Assembly: GCA_963925495.1 (NCBI GenBank)
Contig: CAWUST010000032.1
Span: forward strand, 1-64,000
Origin: UBA2108 sp963925495
GTDB lineage: Bacteria; Bacteroidota; Bacteroidia; Flavobacteriales_G; Salibacteraceae
Length of the DNA stretch: 64,000 nt
Reading direction: 5' to 3'
The position numbers and the translations under genes were made by a program. How positions within the stretch are numbered: position 1 is the stretch's first letter; each line of letters starts with the position of its first letter. Shown here piece after piece: positions 1 to 9,341 of this stretch. The notes beneath the pieces are model-generated. The model was not told the DNA's origin. It was given only the letters and a program-made list of their open reading frames with translations, and ran no database searches.

Positions 1-618
1 ACAGTTCTTTAAACTTCCAAAAACACCTGCATCGGTAGAAGTTACAACTTGAACTTTTCCAGATGTAAGTTTTGTAATGGAATCAATACCACTTTGCAAA
101 TCTTGCGCTCTATCTTTTAGTATAAAATTGTAATCCGGAGCCAGTGGAGCTGAATCAAAAGCAGAAACAAAAATTGTTCTTGGAGCTTGACTTGGATCGG
201 CAATTACGTCGAAAGGACGCTGTTTAATCAATGGCCAATGCCCACTCTTTAACAATAATTCTTTGATTCCCGCTCCATCCATATTAACAACACCGCTAAC
301 ATCGTAATTTTCATATACGGATTCTTGATCAGCCAATACACGAACTTCCAATATCTTCCTTTTCTCACCACGCACTATTTCAGCAATTTCGCCAGAAACT
401 GGAGAAGCAAATTTTAGTTCAGGGTGCAGCTTGTCGTGAAATAGTGCCGAACCAGCTTTGACGGTTTGCCCTTGTTTCACTTCTAACTTAGGATTAAGAT
501 TATGAAAATCGGTAGGCTTAATGGCAATAGTAGAAGACTGAGTAGGGTTGCTTTTTTGATTAGCGGCTCCCTTCAGTTTTATGTCAACTCCTTTGCGTAT
601 CTTGACGTTTTGTCTCAT
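1..618 (-). CDS. nqrA: Na+-translocating NADH:quinone reductase subunit A (5' part)
   Basis: The first 206 codons of NqrA, a cytoplasmic subunit of the Na+-pumping NADH:quinone oxidoreductase of the inner membrane. The rest lies beyond the left edge, so no stop codon is visible. Reading leftward from ATG at 618 the protein starts MRQNVKIRKGVDIKLKG. It shows IAIKPTDFHNL (31-41), a lipoyl-like stretch VKQGQTVKAGSALFHDK (47-63), FASPVSGEIAEI (70-81), and the family signature FVSAFDSAPLAPDYNF (150-165). These match NqrA closely. The frame is open through base 1. Other nqr genes would be expected further left but cannot be seen. Confidence 0.93.
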   Translation of the reverse strand, partial: MRQNVKIRKGVDIKLKGAANQKSNPTQSSTIAIKPTDFHNLNPKLEVKQGQTVKAGSALFHDKLHPELKFASPVSGEIAEIVRGEKRKILEVRVLADQESVYENYDVSGVVNMDGAGIKELLLKSGHWPLIKQRPFDVIADPSQAPRTIFVSAFDSAPLAPDYNFILKDRAQDLQSGIDSITKLTSGKVQVVTSTDAGVFGSLKNC

Positions 619-1058
619 TTAAGATATTTTATAACCTCTTGAAAATTTTGTCAAAATTAATATTTCTTTTCGATGTTAAAATCTTTAAAATTGGAAGTTT
701 AACGTCTTTTAAACATTGATTTCTGTTGTGGTTTTATTTGAATTTCATTTTATTGATTATCAGTTGTATAAACTTGGTTTTCCCATTGTAGAATAAAAGC
801 TTATTACGCAATTTATAATGAATCTAAATAATGCTTTTAGTGATAGGCTGTTAAAATAAACTTTTGATAAATTTAGATGTATAGATAATAACAATTACGA
901 ACCAAACCAGTCGTTATATTCATTCACTTATTAATTTTATATCAACTTAAATTATTATTATAACTATGGTAATAATTTAAGTTCACAAAAGGAAATTTTA
1001 TTTAGAAAATACATAGTTTGTTTTGATTCTATATTGGTATAAATGAATTTTTAGTTGT
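619..1058. other. AT-rich intergenic stretch
   Basis: About 440 bases between the nqrA start and the next possible gene. It is very AT-rich, with stops in all frames. I see no ORF, tRNA, clear terminator or recognisable pseudogene. It presumably holds the nqrA promoter on the minus strand, but I could not place a convincing TAnnTTTG element. Confidence 0.5.
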
Positions 1059-1427
1059 TTAGTTAACCCTTTTTATTTTAGTGAAACATAAACGTACGAT
1101 CCTTACAGAGTATACAATATGGTGTTTTACAGAAAATTTGAACTGTTTATTAAGAACTCCTTTTTCCGAAAACAAATAAGCTCTTCCTCCTTTTGTCTTA
1201 CTTCTATAGACTTCGATAATATCTTCGTTTTCAAGAACTACTTGAATCTCTGATTTGTTAGTGGTTTCAAGGTGACGGTCTTTTCTGTACCATTTTTTGA
1301 AGATCTTTTTGTCTACATCTTTATTCAGTGCTCCTGTTGATCTGTGGTAAATTTTTACTTGTGTAGGACAATCTTCATATTTGATAAAAAGTAAATAATA
1401 GAAAAACAAAAAGGAAAGCCAAAACAA
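1059..1427 (-). CDS. Hypothetical protein, doubtful
   Basis: A 122-codon reading frame that I do not recognise. It would have to start at TTG (1427), because an in-frame stop lies a few codons upstream and there is no internal methionine. The N-terminus has one hydrophobic segment (WLSFLFFYYLLFI, 3-15). The rest is basic, with scattered Lys/Arg and a YRSKTKGGRAYLF stretch in the middle. The length is respectable for such AT-rich DNA. However, the absence of an ATG and the isolated position in a 1.1-kb gap make it either a small unknown membrane-anchored protein or the remains of a longer gene. Confidence 0.3.
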   Translation of the reverse strand: MFWLSFLFFYYLLFIKYEDCPTQVKIYHRSTGALNKDVDKKIFKKWYRKDRHLETTNKSEIQVVLENEDIIEVYRSKTKGGRAYLFSEKGVLNKQFKFSVKHHIVYSVRIVRLCFTKIKRVN

Positions 1428-1748
1428 TGCTGGTACTTAGTTTAAAGATTATAATTAGTTTGTTTTTAGGAGTGTAGCTATATGATAATTTAAAAATAAG
1501 ATACCAGTTTTATAGAAGAACTCGAATTTTATTGAGGAGGCAATTATAAAATAAGTTGGCTGTTTATTCCTGTTTTGCCCACTTTTTTTGTGAGAAAAAC
1601 ACCCTTTTGTATTTTGAAATAATGCTGTTTATAGAAAGTTTAAAACCTTGTTGAAAACCAAGTTATCGAACCTTAGTAAAGAATTACCTATGCTATAAAT
1701 TAGCGGCATAGTACTTTTTTTACAAAACATAAATTATTCGGACCATAA
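1428..1748. other. Intergenic region upstream of parE
   Basis: About 320 AT-rich bases containing no recognisable gene. The 3' end should carry the parE promoter. A TACTTTTT motif near 1711-1718 resembles the TAnnTTTG -7 element but lacks the final G. Nothing else was identified. Confidence 0.4.
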
Positions 1749-3602
1749 ATGGCAGAAGAAGTGGATTATGATGAGTCGAATATTCGTTCGCTCGATTGGA
1801 AGGAACACATACGAATGCGTCCTGGAATGTACATTGGTAAAACAGGTGATGGATCATCTGCAGACGATGGCATTTACATTTTGGTGAAAGAAGTCATCGA
1901 TAATTGTATCGATGAATTTGTTATGGGTAATGGAAAAAACATTGACATTTCCATAAAAGATGGCAAAGTAAAGGTCAGAGATTATGGACGAGGCATTCCA
2001 TTAGGAAAAGTAATTGATTGTGTTTCGAAAATAAATACGGGAGGAAAATACGATTCAAAGGCTTTTAAAAAGTCAGTTGGACTAAACGGCGTTGGTACAA
2101 AAGCCGTTAATGCTTTGTCCGATTATTTTTTGGTTGAAAGTATTCGAGATGGAAAACTGAAAAAAGCCATTTTTCATGAAGGAGAGTTGGTTGAAGATTC
2201 ACCTATTGAAGAATCTTCTATACGACGAGGAACCAGAATTTCTTTTATTCCTGACATAACTATTTTTAAAAATTTTAAATACAGATCGGAGTATGTAAAA
2301 AACATGCTTCTCAATTATTCTTATTTAAATGGAGGATTAAAATTACATTTCAATGGCGAGGAATTTCATTCTGAGAATGGTTTACTCGACCTCCTTAAAG
2401 ATAAACTTACCGCAGAACCTTTGTATCCCATTATTCATTTAAGAGGTAACGATATTGAAGTAGCTATTACTCACACGGCAAGTTATGGTGAGGAATTATA
2501 CTCTTTTGTAAATGGACAGTTTACTACACAAGGTGGAACTCACCAAGGAGCATTTCGCGAAGCTTATGTGAAAGTTGTTCGTGAGTTTTTCGGAAAAAAC
2601 TACGAAGCGGTTGATGTCCGTTCCGGCTTGGTGGCGGCGGTTAGTGTAAAAGTTATTGAGCCAATATTTGAATCACAAACCAAAACAAAATTAGGCAGTA
2701 CTGAAATAGAGCCTGAAGGGAAATCAATGAGGGCTTTTATATCCGATTTTTTATCTCGTGAACTGGATAATTTTTTACATAAAAACCCAAGTACTGTTGA
2801 ACCAATACAGAGGAAAATTCAGCAAAGTGAACGAGAGCGTAAGGACATGGCCGGTATCCGGAAGTTGGCAAAGAAAAGAGCTAAAGATGTGTCCTTGCAC
2901 AATAAAAAGTTGCGCGATTGTAAATTGCATTTAAACGATCCGAAAGAGAACGAAAGGAAAATTGAAACCACTATATTTATAACTGAGGGAGATTCGGCTA
3001 GTGGATCGATAACTAAAGCCCGTGATGTTCAAACCCAAGCGGTTTTTAGTTTGAAGGGGAAACCGCTCAATTGTTTTGGCCTTACCAAAAAAATAGTATA
3101 CCAAAACGAGGAGTTTAATTTTTTACAAGCTGCTCTTAACATAGAAGAAGGAATTGAAGGGTTGCGTTACAACCAAATTGTAATTGCAACGGATGCGGAT
3201 GTGGATGGAATGCATATTCGTTTGCTTATGATTACTTTTTTTCTCCAATTTTTCCCTGACTTGGTAAAAGCAGGTCATTTGTATGTACTTGAAACACCTT
3301 TGTTTAGAGTTAGAAATAAACAAGAAACGTTTTATTGTTATTCGGATGAAGAAAAGGTGGTGGCCATAAATAAATTGAAAGGAAAACCGGAGATAACTCG
3401 ATTTAAAGGATTGGGAGAGATTTCGCCAAATGAATTCAAAGAATTTATTGGAGAACATATTCGGCTTGACCCCGTTATTATTGGAAAAGACAAGGGAATT
3501 CATCCGCTTCTTGAATTTTATATGGGTAAAAACACGCCCGATAGACAACAGTTTATCATTAAGAATTTAAAGGTAGAAAAGGATATTGTAGTAGAAGAGT
3601 AG
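1749..3602 (+). CDS. parE: DNA topoisomerase IV subunit B (type IIA topoisomerase ATPase subunit)
   Basis: 617-residue ATPase/TOPRIM subunit of topoisomerase IV, which decatenates daughter chromosomes. The GHKL ATPase site is complete: E48 with D51-N52, DYGRGIP (78-84), and the ATP lid GLNGVGTKAVNAL (111-123). The TOPRIM domain has its acidic residues: EGDSASG from E413 and DADVDG from D482. It is followed almost at once by the A subunit, which is the usual parE-parC pairing in Bacteroidota. It is shorter than the typical gyrB of this group (about 650 aa) and paired with a subunit A, so ParE is preferred over GyrB. The ATG at 1749 precedes the conserved N-terminal strap (IRMRPGMYIG). Confidence 0.92.
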   Translation: MAEEVDYDESNIRSLDWKEHIRMRPGMYIGKTGDGSSADDGIYILVKEVIDNCIDEFVMGNGKNIDISIKDGKVKVRDYGRGIPLGKVIDCVSKINTGGKYDSKAFKKSVGLNGVGTKAVNALSDYFLVESIRDGKLKKAIFHEGELVEDSPIEESSIRRGTRISFIPDITIFKNFKYRSEYVKNMLLNYSYLNGGLKLHFNGEEFHSENGLLDLLKDKLTAEPLYPIIHLRGNDIEVAITHTASYGEELYSFVNGQFTTQGGTHQGAFREAYVKVVREFFGKNYEAVDVRSGLVAAVSVKVIEPIFESQTKTKLGSTEIEPEGKSMRAFISDFLSRELDNFLHKNPSTVEPIQRKIQQSERERKDMAGIRKLAKKRAKDVSLHNKKLRDCKLHLNDPKENERKIETTIFITEGDSASGSITKARDVQTQAVFSLKGKPLNCFGLTKKIVYQNEEFNFLQAALNIEEGIEGLRYNQIVIATDADVDGMHIRLLMITFFLQFFPDLVKAGHLYVLETPLFRVRNKQETFYCYSDEEKVVAINKLKGKPEITRFKGLGEISPNEFKEFIGEHIRLDPVIIGKDKGIHPLLEFYMGKNTPDRQQFIIKNLKVEKDIVVEE

Positions 3603-3608
3603 ACCAAT

Positions 3609-3876
3609 ATGAATATTAAAGTATTCTTTTTTAAATTTCTGATATTTCTGCTTTTTTTTGGAGCCCTATCTCTCTTTGCTCAAGACCAAGGCAAAATGTA
3701 TTTCGATAAAAACTGGAATAAAACTTCAACAAAACGAGTAATAGAGATAATACCAAAGTGGACACTTGGAACTCAAAGAGGGAAAAGGTGAGAATGTTCA
3801 GTATATCATTGCAATTAGGTTTAATCAGGGTATTGGGTTTAAGAAAGGTAAAATCAAAAAAAAGGATAAAAAGTAA
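3609..3876 (+). pseudogene. Small secreted protein, frameshifted, between parE and parC
   Basis: A mini-gene squeezed into the 276-base parE-parC gap. It begins at ATG 3609 with a clear signal peptide (hydrophobic core FLIFLLFFGALSLFAQ, about 10-25). It reads to a stop at 3791 after 60 residues. Moving by one base near 3750 opens the other frame (...SGHLELKEGKGENVQY, then IAIRFNQGIGFKKGKIKKK), which ends at TAA 3874-3876, just before the parC ATG. One extra base in the 268-nt span explains both halves, giving an 88-residue secreted protein. I do not know its function. It is called a pseudogene because of the frameshift, but a sequencing error or programmed shift is possible. It is probably co-transcribed with parE and parC. 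Confidence 0.55.
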
Positions 3877-3878
3877 TT

Positions 3879-6866
3879 ATGTCTGATAATTCAGAAGACA
3901 ACATAGAAGAAAGGGACGAAGAATTTGAATCACAGGAAACAAATTCAGAGGAATTAAACGAAGGAGAAAAAGTAATTCATGTTTCGGGAATGTACGAAAC
4001 ATGGTTTTTAGATTATGCTTCTTATGTGATTTTAGAACGTGCTGTTCCGCATATTAATGACGGTTTAAAACCCGTACAAAGGAGACTGCTTCATTCTTTA
4101 AAAGAACTAGATGATGGCCGCTATAATAAGGTGGCAAATGTGGTAGGAAATACCATGAAATACCACCCCCACGGTGATGCCTCTATTGCAGATGCTCTAG
4201 TTGGCCTTGGGCAAAAAGAACTTTTAATAGATACGCAAGGAAACTGGGGAAATACCATGACTGGGGATAGGGCCGCTGCACCTCGTTATATTGAAGCTCG
4301 ACTTTCCAAATTTGCTCTTGATGTAGTTTTTAATCCAAAAACCACCAATTGGACTTCTTCCTATGATGGCAGAAACAAAGAACCAATAACACTTCCTGTA
4401 AAATTTCCATTGCTTCTTGCTCAAGGTGTTGAAGGAATTGCCGTGGGTCTTTCCTGTAAAATAGTACCGCACAATTTTATTGAGTTAATTGATGCATCCA
4501 TAAAAATTTTGCAAGGTGTTACTCCTAAAATTTATCCTGATTTTTTATCTGGGGGCATGGCTGACTTTAGCAATTACAACCAAGGAGCGAGGGGAGGTAA
4601 AATAAGGGTCCGTGCTAAAATTGCTGCGCAAGATAAAAAAACACTACTTATTTCTGAGTTGCCTTTTAATGGAACGACCACTAACCTAATCGATTCAGTT
4701 ATTAAAGCCAACGATAAGGGAAAGATAAAAATTAAAAAAATAGAGGATAATACTTCCGACAAAGTAGATATTCAAGTTCACTTGACACCCGGTGTTTCAC
4801 CCGATAAAACCATTGATGCACTTTATGCTTTTACCGATTGCGAAATTTCAATTTCACCCAATGCTGTAATTATTGAAGACGATAAACCACGTTTTGTCTC
4901 GGTTCAAGAAATTCTAAAACAATCGACCGGAAACACGAAAAATTTACTTCAATTGGAGCTCGAAATAAAGAGAAACGAACTAAATGAACATTGGCATTAC
5001 GCCAACTTAGAACGTATTTTTATTGAGAATAAAATTTATATCGAATTCGACGGAATCACTTATGATGAGGCTATTCTTATTACCCACAAATTACTGAAAC
5101 CACACATAAAACATTTGAAACGGGAATTAACCGATGATGATGTAAAACGATTGTTAGAAATAAGAATGCGTCGTATTACTAAACACGATGCAGACAAGGC
5201 TGACGAAGTAATTGAAAATTTAGAAAAGGAACTAAAAATAGTACAACACCACCTCGATAATTTAATTGAATATGCTATAGATTATTTTAAGAATTTGAAA
5301 AAGAAATATGGCGAAGGAAAAGAAAGGAAAACAGAAATTAAAAACTTTGAAGATATTGTAAAATCTAAGGTTGCTGTTGCTAACGTGAAATTGTATGTGA
5401 ATAGAGGTGAGGGATTTGTTGGTCATAGTTTGCGAAAATCAGATTCAGAATTTGTTAGTGACTGTTCAGATATTGATGACATTATAGTTATTAGAAGAGA
5501 CGGTATTTTAATGGTTTCTAAAATATCGGACAAGCAATTTGTAGGTAAAGATATAATACACGTAGATGTTTGGAAAAAAGGGGATGAAAGAACAATTTAT
5601 AACCTGATTTATTTGGATGGTAAATCGAAACATTCCATGGTGAAACGATTTGCAGTAAAGTCTATTACAAGAGATAAAGAATACCCATTAACAAGCGGAG
5701 CCCCAAATTCTAAGGTGCTGTATTTAACAGCCAATCCAAATGGCGAAGCAGAGATGGTTAAAGTTTTACTTAAACCTAAGCCGAATGTAAAACGATTGAA
5801 ATTTGATTTTGAATTTCCTGAAATTGCAATAAAAGGAAGAGCATCCAAAGGCAATATACTAAGTAAGTATACCGTGCATAAAATAGAACTGAAAGAAGCT
5901 GGGGTATCTACTTTAGGTGGTCGGAATATTTGGTGGGATGAAACTGTTCAACGACTCAATACTGAGGGGCGTGGAACTATTTTAGGAGAGTTTAATGCCG
6001 ATGATAAAATACTGTCAATAATGCAATCGGGGCATTACAAACTTTCTGCTCAAACCATCAATACTCATTTCGATGACGATATGATTATTATTGAAAAATA
6101 CGACCCTAATAAGGTGTATTCATTGGTGTATTTTGATGGAGAGAAAGCTAATTATTATGTAAAACGATTTTTGATAGAACCTAGTGATAAAAAAACACTC
6201 TTAATTTCAGAACATGAGAATTCTAAATTGCTGGTAGTTTCTTCGAAAAAATATGCTCGTATCAAAATTATTTTTGATAAAAGAACAAGCAACAAGGAAG
6301 ATGAAGAGGTTGAGGTTACCGATTTTATATCTGTAAAAGGGCAAAAATCTCAGGGTAATCGCTTGTCTGGATCAAAGGTGAAGACGGTTATAGAACTAGA
6401 GCCAATTCGGAAAGAAGAGGTGTTAGAAATTGCGTCTGAAATTGAAGAAGCAATAGAAATTAAAGAGCCGGACGAGGTGAGTGAAAGTTCTGTTGAGGTT
6501 GAGTCAATTGACGAAGTCGAACAAAAGCCTAAAAAAGAAAGTATTAAGCCTGTTTCTCAGCCAAAAGAAATAAAAATAGAGGAAAAGAGAAAAGTGGAAG
6601 TGGAGAAGCTTAAACCGGAATCAAAAGTACCGCCTGCACCTAAACCGAGGTCTAAAGTGAAACCGAAAATTGAAAAGGTTGAGGAGAAACCAGTTGCGAA
6701 AAAAGCAATAAAAGAAGGAAAAGTAAAAGCAGTAAAGGCTAAGCAGAATGCAGCTCCAACTGATTCTGAGACTAAAACAACGAAGGAAAATAAGGGCTCA
6801 AATAATAAGGGCGATGATGACGATATTCCTCCCGAAGGGCCGGTTCAAATTACACTGGACTTATAG
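3879..6866 (+). CDS. parC: DNA topoisomerase IV subunit A
   Basis: 995-residue DNA-breakage subunit that pairs with the upstream ParE. The winged-helix/tower core includes GLKPVQRRLLHSLKEL and the catalytic tyrosine Y137 in APRYIEARL. A YHPHGDASIADAL motif lies in front of it. After the core come degenerate beta-pinwheel repeats (about 500-840), as in Bacteroidota ParC. The last 140 or so residues are a low-complexity Lys/Glu/Pro/Val tail (for example EKRKVEVEKLKPESKVPPAP) ending PPEGPVQITLDL. The tail is probably disordered and makes the protein longer than typical ParC (700-900 aa). The start is the ATG two bases after the preceding mini-gene's terminal TAA, so the genes form one operon. 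Confidence 0.92.
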   Translation: MSDNSEDNIEERDEEFESQETNSEELNEGEKVIHVSGMYETWFLDYASYVILERAVPHINDGLKPVQRRLLHSLKELDDGRYNKVANVVGNTMKYHPHGDASIADALVGLGQKELLIDTQGNWGNTMTGDRAAAPRYIEARLSKFALDVVFNPKTTNWTSSYDGRNKEPITLPVKFPLLLAQGVEGIAVGLSCKIVPHNFIELIDASIKILQGVTPKIYPDFLSGGMADFSNYNQGARGGKIRVRAKIAAQDKKTLLISELPFNGTTTNLIDSVIKANDKGKIKIKKIEDNTSDKVDIQVHLTPGVSPDKTIDALYAFTDCEISISPNAVIIEDDKPRFVSVQEILKQSTGNTKNLLQLELEIKRNELNEHWHYANLERIFIENKIYIEFDGITYDEAILITHKLLKPHIKHLKRELTDDDVKRLLEIRMRRITKHDADKADEVIENLEKELKIVQHHLDNLIEYAIDYFKNLKKKYGEGKERKTEIKNFEDIVKSKVAVANVKLYVNRGEGFVGHSLRKSDSEFVSDCSDIDDIIVIRRDGILMVSKISDKQFVGKDIIHVDVWKKGDERTIYNLIYLDGKSKHSMVKRFAVKSITRDKEYPLTSGAPNSKVLYLTANPNGEAEMVKVLLKPKPNVKRLKFDFEFPEIAIKGRASKGNILSKYTVHKIELKEAGVSTLGGRNIWWDETVQRLNTEGRGTILGEFNADDKILSIMQSGHYKLSAQTINTHFDDDMIIIEKYDPNKVYSLVYFDGEKANYYVKRFLIEPSDKKTLLISEHENSKLLVVSSKKYARIKIIFDKRTSNKEDEEVEVTDFISVKGQKSQGNRLSGSKVKTVIELEPIRKEEVLEIASEIEEAIEIKEPDEVSESSVEVESIDEVEQKPKKESIKPVSQPKEIKIEEKRKVEVEKLKPESKVPPAPKPRSKVKPKIEKVEEKPVAKKAIKEGKVKAVKAKQNAAPTDSETKTTKENKGSNNKGDDDDIPPEGPVQITLDL

Positions 6867-6879
6867 TAAACTTTCGTTA

Positions 6880-7300
6880 TTATTTTTCAATTGAAAATGA
6901 TTTGGTAATTAATTCATTTTCGTTTTTAATTTGAAAAAGGTATTGCCCTTCTTTAAAATTGGAAATGTCAATTTCATTTTCTTTACGTTCCAATGTTCCT
7001 TTTTTTATTTCGCTTCCAGCTAAATCGAGAAGACGATATTCAGAAACATTATATAAACTGTTAAAAAAGAGCAATTTAACGCTTAAAAAATCCGTAGCAG
7101 GGTTCGGGAAAAGATATATTTCAAAATTCGATTTATTACTTTCTAAATGTGAATGTAGTCCAGTAAGAACTTCACTAGTTCTATCGTATTCAATAACATA
7201 AATTAATCGCAAAAGTGTAAATAGTAGAAACATCAGCACATTGGCCAAAAGAATTCGCAACCAGTATGAATAAGGCAATGGCAAGTGAACCTATTTTCAT
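6880..7300 (-). pseudogene. Remnant of a type IX-secreted protein: signal peptide joined to sorting domain
   Basis: Two frames together give a shrunken secreted protein. The first, from ATG 7300, reads MKIGSLAIALFILVANSFGQ and continues CADVSTIYTFAI, a textbook Bacteroidota signal peptide with the start of a mature protein. It stops at 7190. The second frame, offset by one, is open from about 7284 to 6880. It holds a full T9SS type A sorting domain: YLFPNPATDFLSVK, the YRLLDLAGSEIKKG core, and a terminal GQYLFQIKNENELITKSFSIEK-like strand pattern. A frameshift around the TTTT near 7220 would join them into roughly 140 residues with almost no cargo. The most likely history is loss of the central region plus a frameshift. 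Convergent with parC; 13 bases separate the ends. Confidence 0.6.
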
Positions 7301-7326
7301 AGAAATAGATTTCAAAAAAATGGGTT

Positions 7327-7363
7327 AAAAAAAAACGGAGCAATACAATTACTCCGTTTTTTT
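7327..7363 (-). terminator. Rho-independent terminator of the lamin-tail gene
   Basis: Inverted repeat AAACGGAG / CTCCGTTT with an 11-base loop, flanked by A and T runs on both sides. It lies 20 bases past the stop of the minus-strand gene that ends at 7382. The symmetry means it could act in both directions. Confidence 0.85.
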
Positions 7364-7381
7364 ATTTAAAAATAGTTCTGA

Positions 7382-9115
7382 TTATTCTTTAATGACTTTT
7401 ATTACTGTTGTTTCTCCTGAATCAGCAGTAACTCTAACAAAATACAATCCTGAATTTAATTCAGAAAGATCAAAGGTAACTTTGTCTGAAATATTCGTTT
7501 TAGATTCCAAAGTTTTACCAAGTAGATTTACCAAAACAATGCTTTGCAAATTCTTGAAATTACTAACCGTTATTGTAGTACTTGAAGGATTTGGATAAAC
7601 AGAAACGTTGTGAATGCTTTCATCCAAGCCTACTATTGAATTTGGTTCTTTTGGCAAAGGATAAGGTGAGGTAGCAACATTGTTTGTTGCTGCCCCTACA
7701 AATGTGTTTGTGCCACCGTAAGTCCAGTTATTAGGGTCGAAAGTTCTGTCATTCGGGCCATTTCCGTCTTTTCTTTTCCCCCAACTATTTGCATAATCCC
7801 ATACTTCTCCTGTTCCATCAACGGCCATATCTCCATAAATGTCAATAATCCTACCGTTTTCATACAATTCAATAGGATCATCACCGCTATAAGCAAAGCT
7901 AAGTCCGCCACCTTGTCCTGCGCTATCTTCGAAATCAGCACCTATACCATAAAATGTTCGGAAAGCAGATGAATCATTTGTAATAAAATAATGTTGGCCT
8001 TTTACTCCAGGAACAGCTGGGAAATCCCACTCAGGAACACCGCCTGACCGAGGTCTATTGCCTGCTTGACGACTCACGTTAGCAGAGGCTATACCATATA
8101 TGCTCATATCAGCTATATTCTCTAAGGCCATCACTTCAACCAAAGCAATTGCTCCAGAAGCCTCAGCATCCGTAACTCCAATTAACTTCATTTTTCGTGT
8201 AACAGGATTGTCGTTTGGATCTTTTAATATAGTAACCATAACTGTATCATTAGACAAAACCCCATTTGTTTCATTTTCAAGAATAAAAAATACCGTTTCA
8301 TCATTTTCAACAATTGAATCATCAACTACATTAAAGAAAAAAGGAATCATTTCATCTGAAGTTCCGCTAAAATTAACAGTAGCAGGTGACGTAAAAGTAA
8401 TATCTGTAGATATATCGCCTGAGCCGTTTATTGCTTTCACTTTTACAGAACTAGCAGAACCATTACTGCCATCAATGTAAACTCCTAAGCTCACCGTTCC
8501 TGCTGATTCAGCTACAGAATTCTCTCGATATCTCATATGTATTACTGGATTAGCTGGACAAACACTACCTGAGCCTGGACTGCCATACATTTTACGTCCT
8601 CTGTGAACTTGACCGGTATATGTGGTTGAACGTTCCCAGCTAGAAACCATTGAGTTGTCAGCATTTGGGTCACATAATTCAATGGAACATCCTTCTCCAG
8701 AAGCAGTAGCCACCCACGGTAAATCGTTTTCGTAAGTTAAGGAGTCTAAGACTCCACCAACGGAATCCAATAACATAATGTTCATTCCTGCATTAAGAAT
8801 AAAGCCAGAATATTGAAATGCTGGCAGTTGATACATTGCTGAAAAAGCAACAGAATCATTAGAAATAATAACATATTCGCCTATATTCAAAAGGTGCGCA
8901 GGAAAGGTAAATTCCATAGAATTTCTTCCACCTTTTGGTATCGAGACTCCCTTCAGTTCAATAGGCAACAATCCATTGTTGTATATTTCTAAATATTCAA
9001 CATTAGCTTGGTTAGCGGGGTTGTAATTAATTTCAGTTATAACTAAATCTGACTGTGAAAACAGACTTAATTGAGTTATGACTAACAGACTAAATATTGA
9101 TAATAATTTTTTCAT
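7382..9115 (-). CDS. Lamin tail / Calx-beta domain protein with type IX sorting domain
   Basis: 577-residue cell-surface or secreted protein of unknown substrate. It has a signal peptide (1-20, ending SLFS). A lamin-tail domain follows: LVITEINYNPANQANVEYLE, then LPIELKGVSIP and EYVIISNDS. A Calx-beta-like stretch comes at about 195-300 (SVAESAGTVSLGVYIDGS, and VENDETVFFIL). Next is a second lamin-tail-like domain (about 305-480, ALVEVMALENIADMSIYGI). The C-terminus is a T9SS type A sorting domain (VYPNPSSTTITVSN, LNSGLYFVRVTADSGE, KVIKE). Lamin-tail plus Calx-beta architecture is common in secreted Bacteroidota nucleases and adhesins, but no nuclease domain is visible here. It stands alone, with its own terminator at 7327-7363. 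Confidence 0.85.
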   Translation of the reverse strand: MKKLLSIFSLLVITQLSLFSQSDLVITEINYNPANQANVEYLEIYNNGLLPIELKGVSIPKGGRNSMEFTFPAHLLNIGEYVIISNDSVAFSAMYQLPAFQYSGFILNAGMNIMLLDSVGGVLDSLTYENDLPWVATASGEGCSIELCDPNADNSMVSSWERSTTYTGQVHRGRKMYGSPGSGSVCPANPVIHMRYRENSVAESAGTVSLGVYIDGSNGSASSVKVKAINGSGDISTDITFTSPATVNFSGTSDEMIPFFFNVVDDSIVENDETVFFILENETNGVLSNDTVMVTILKDPNDNPVTRKMKLIGVTDAEASGAIALVEVMALENIADMSIYGIASANVSRQAGNRPRSGGVPEWDFPAVPGVKGQHYFITNDSSAFRTFYGIGADFEDSAGQGGGLSFAYSGDDPIELYENGRIIDIYGDMAVDGTGEVWDYANSWGKRKDGNGPNDRTFDPNNWTYGGTNTFVGAATNNVATSPYPLPKEPNSIVGLDESIHNVSVYPNPSSTTITVSNFKNLQSIVLVNLLGKTLESKTNISDKVTFDLSELNSGLYFVRVTADSGETTVIKVIKE

Positions 9116-9341
9116 AGTATTTCGTTTAAATTTTTTATAAATCTAGTTTATTTTTTGTTGTTAAATATATGATATCAAAAAAACATTTTTCAAAGTCATA
9201 ATTAGTTGTTGAATCTACGATAATAGGATACTTGAAGTGAAACATGAAAATAATTTGAGTATACTTTATAATAAAATGCGAAAAACGGATATGCTAACAA
9301 TGAAGTATTGGAATAAATAGTTTGTTTTTAGTGTGTAATTT

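Noticed and set aside
1059..1427. Identification of the doubtful protein as a LytTR regulator
   Set aside because: It has basic residues and beta-like patches, but the E-DGSY and F-x-x-x-x-R/N-S-Y pattern of LytTR is absent.
3123..3548. 141-codon minus-strand frame inside parE
   Set aside because: Antisense shadow of a conserved gene. Its composition is explained by the parE codons.
7392..8480. Plus-strand frames opposite the lamin-tail gene
   Set aside because: They are shadows of a well-supported T9SS protein on the minus strand.
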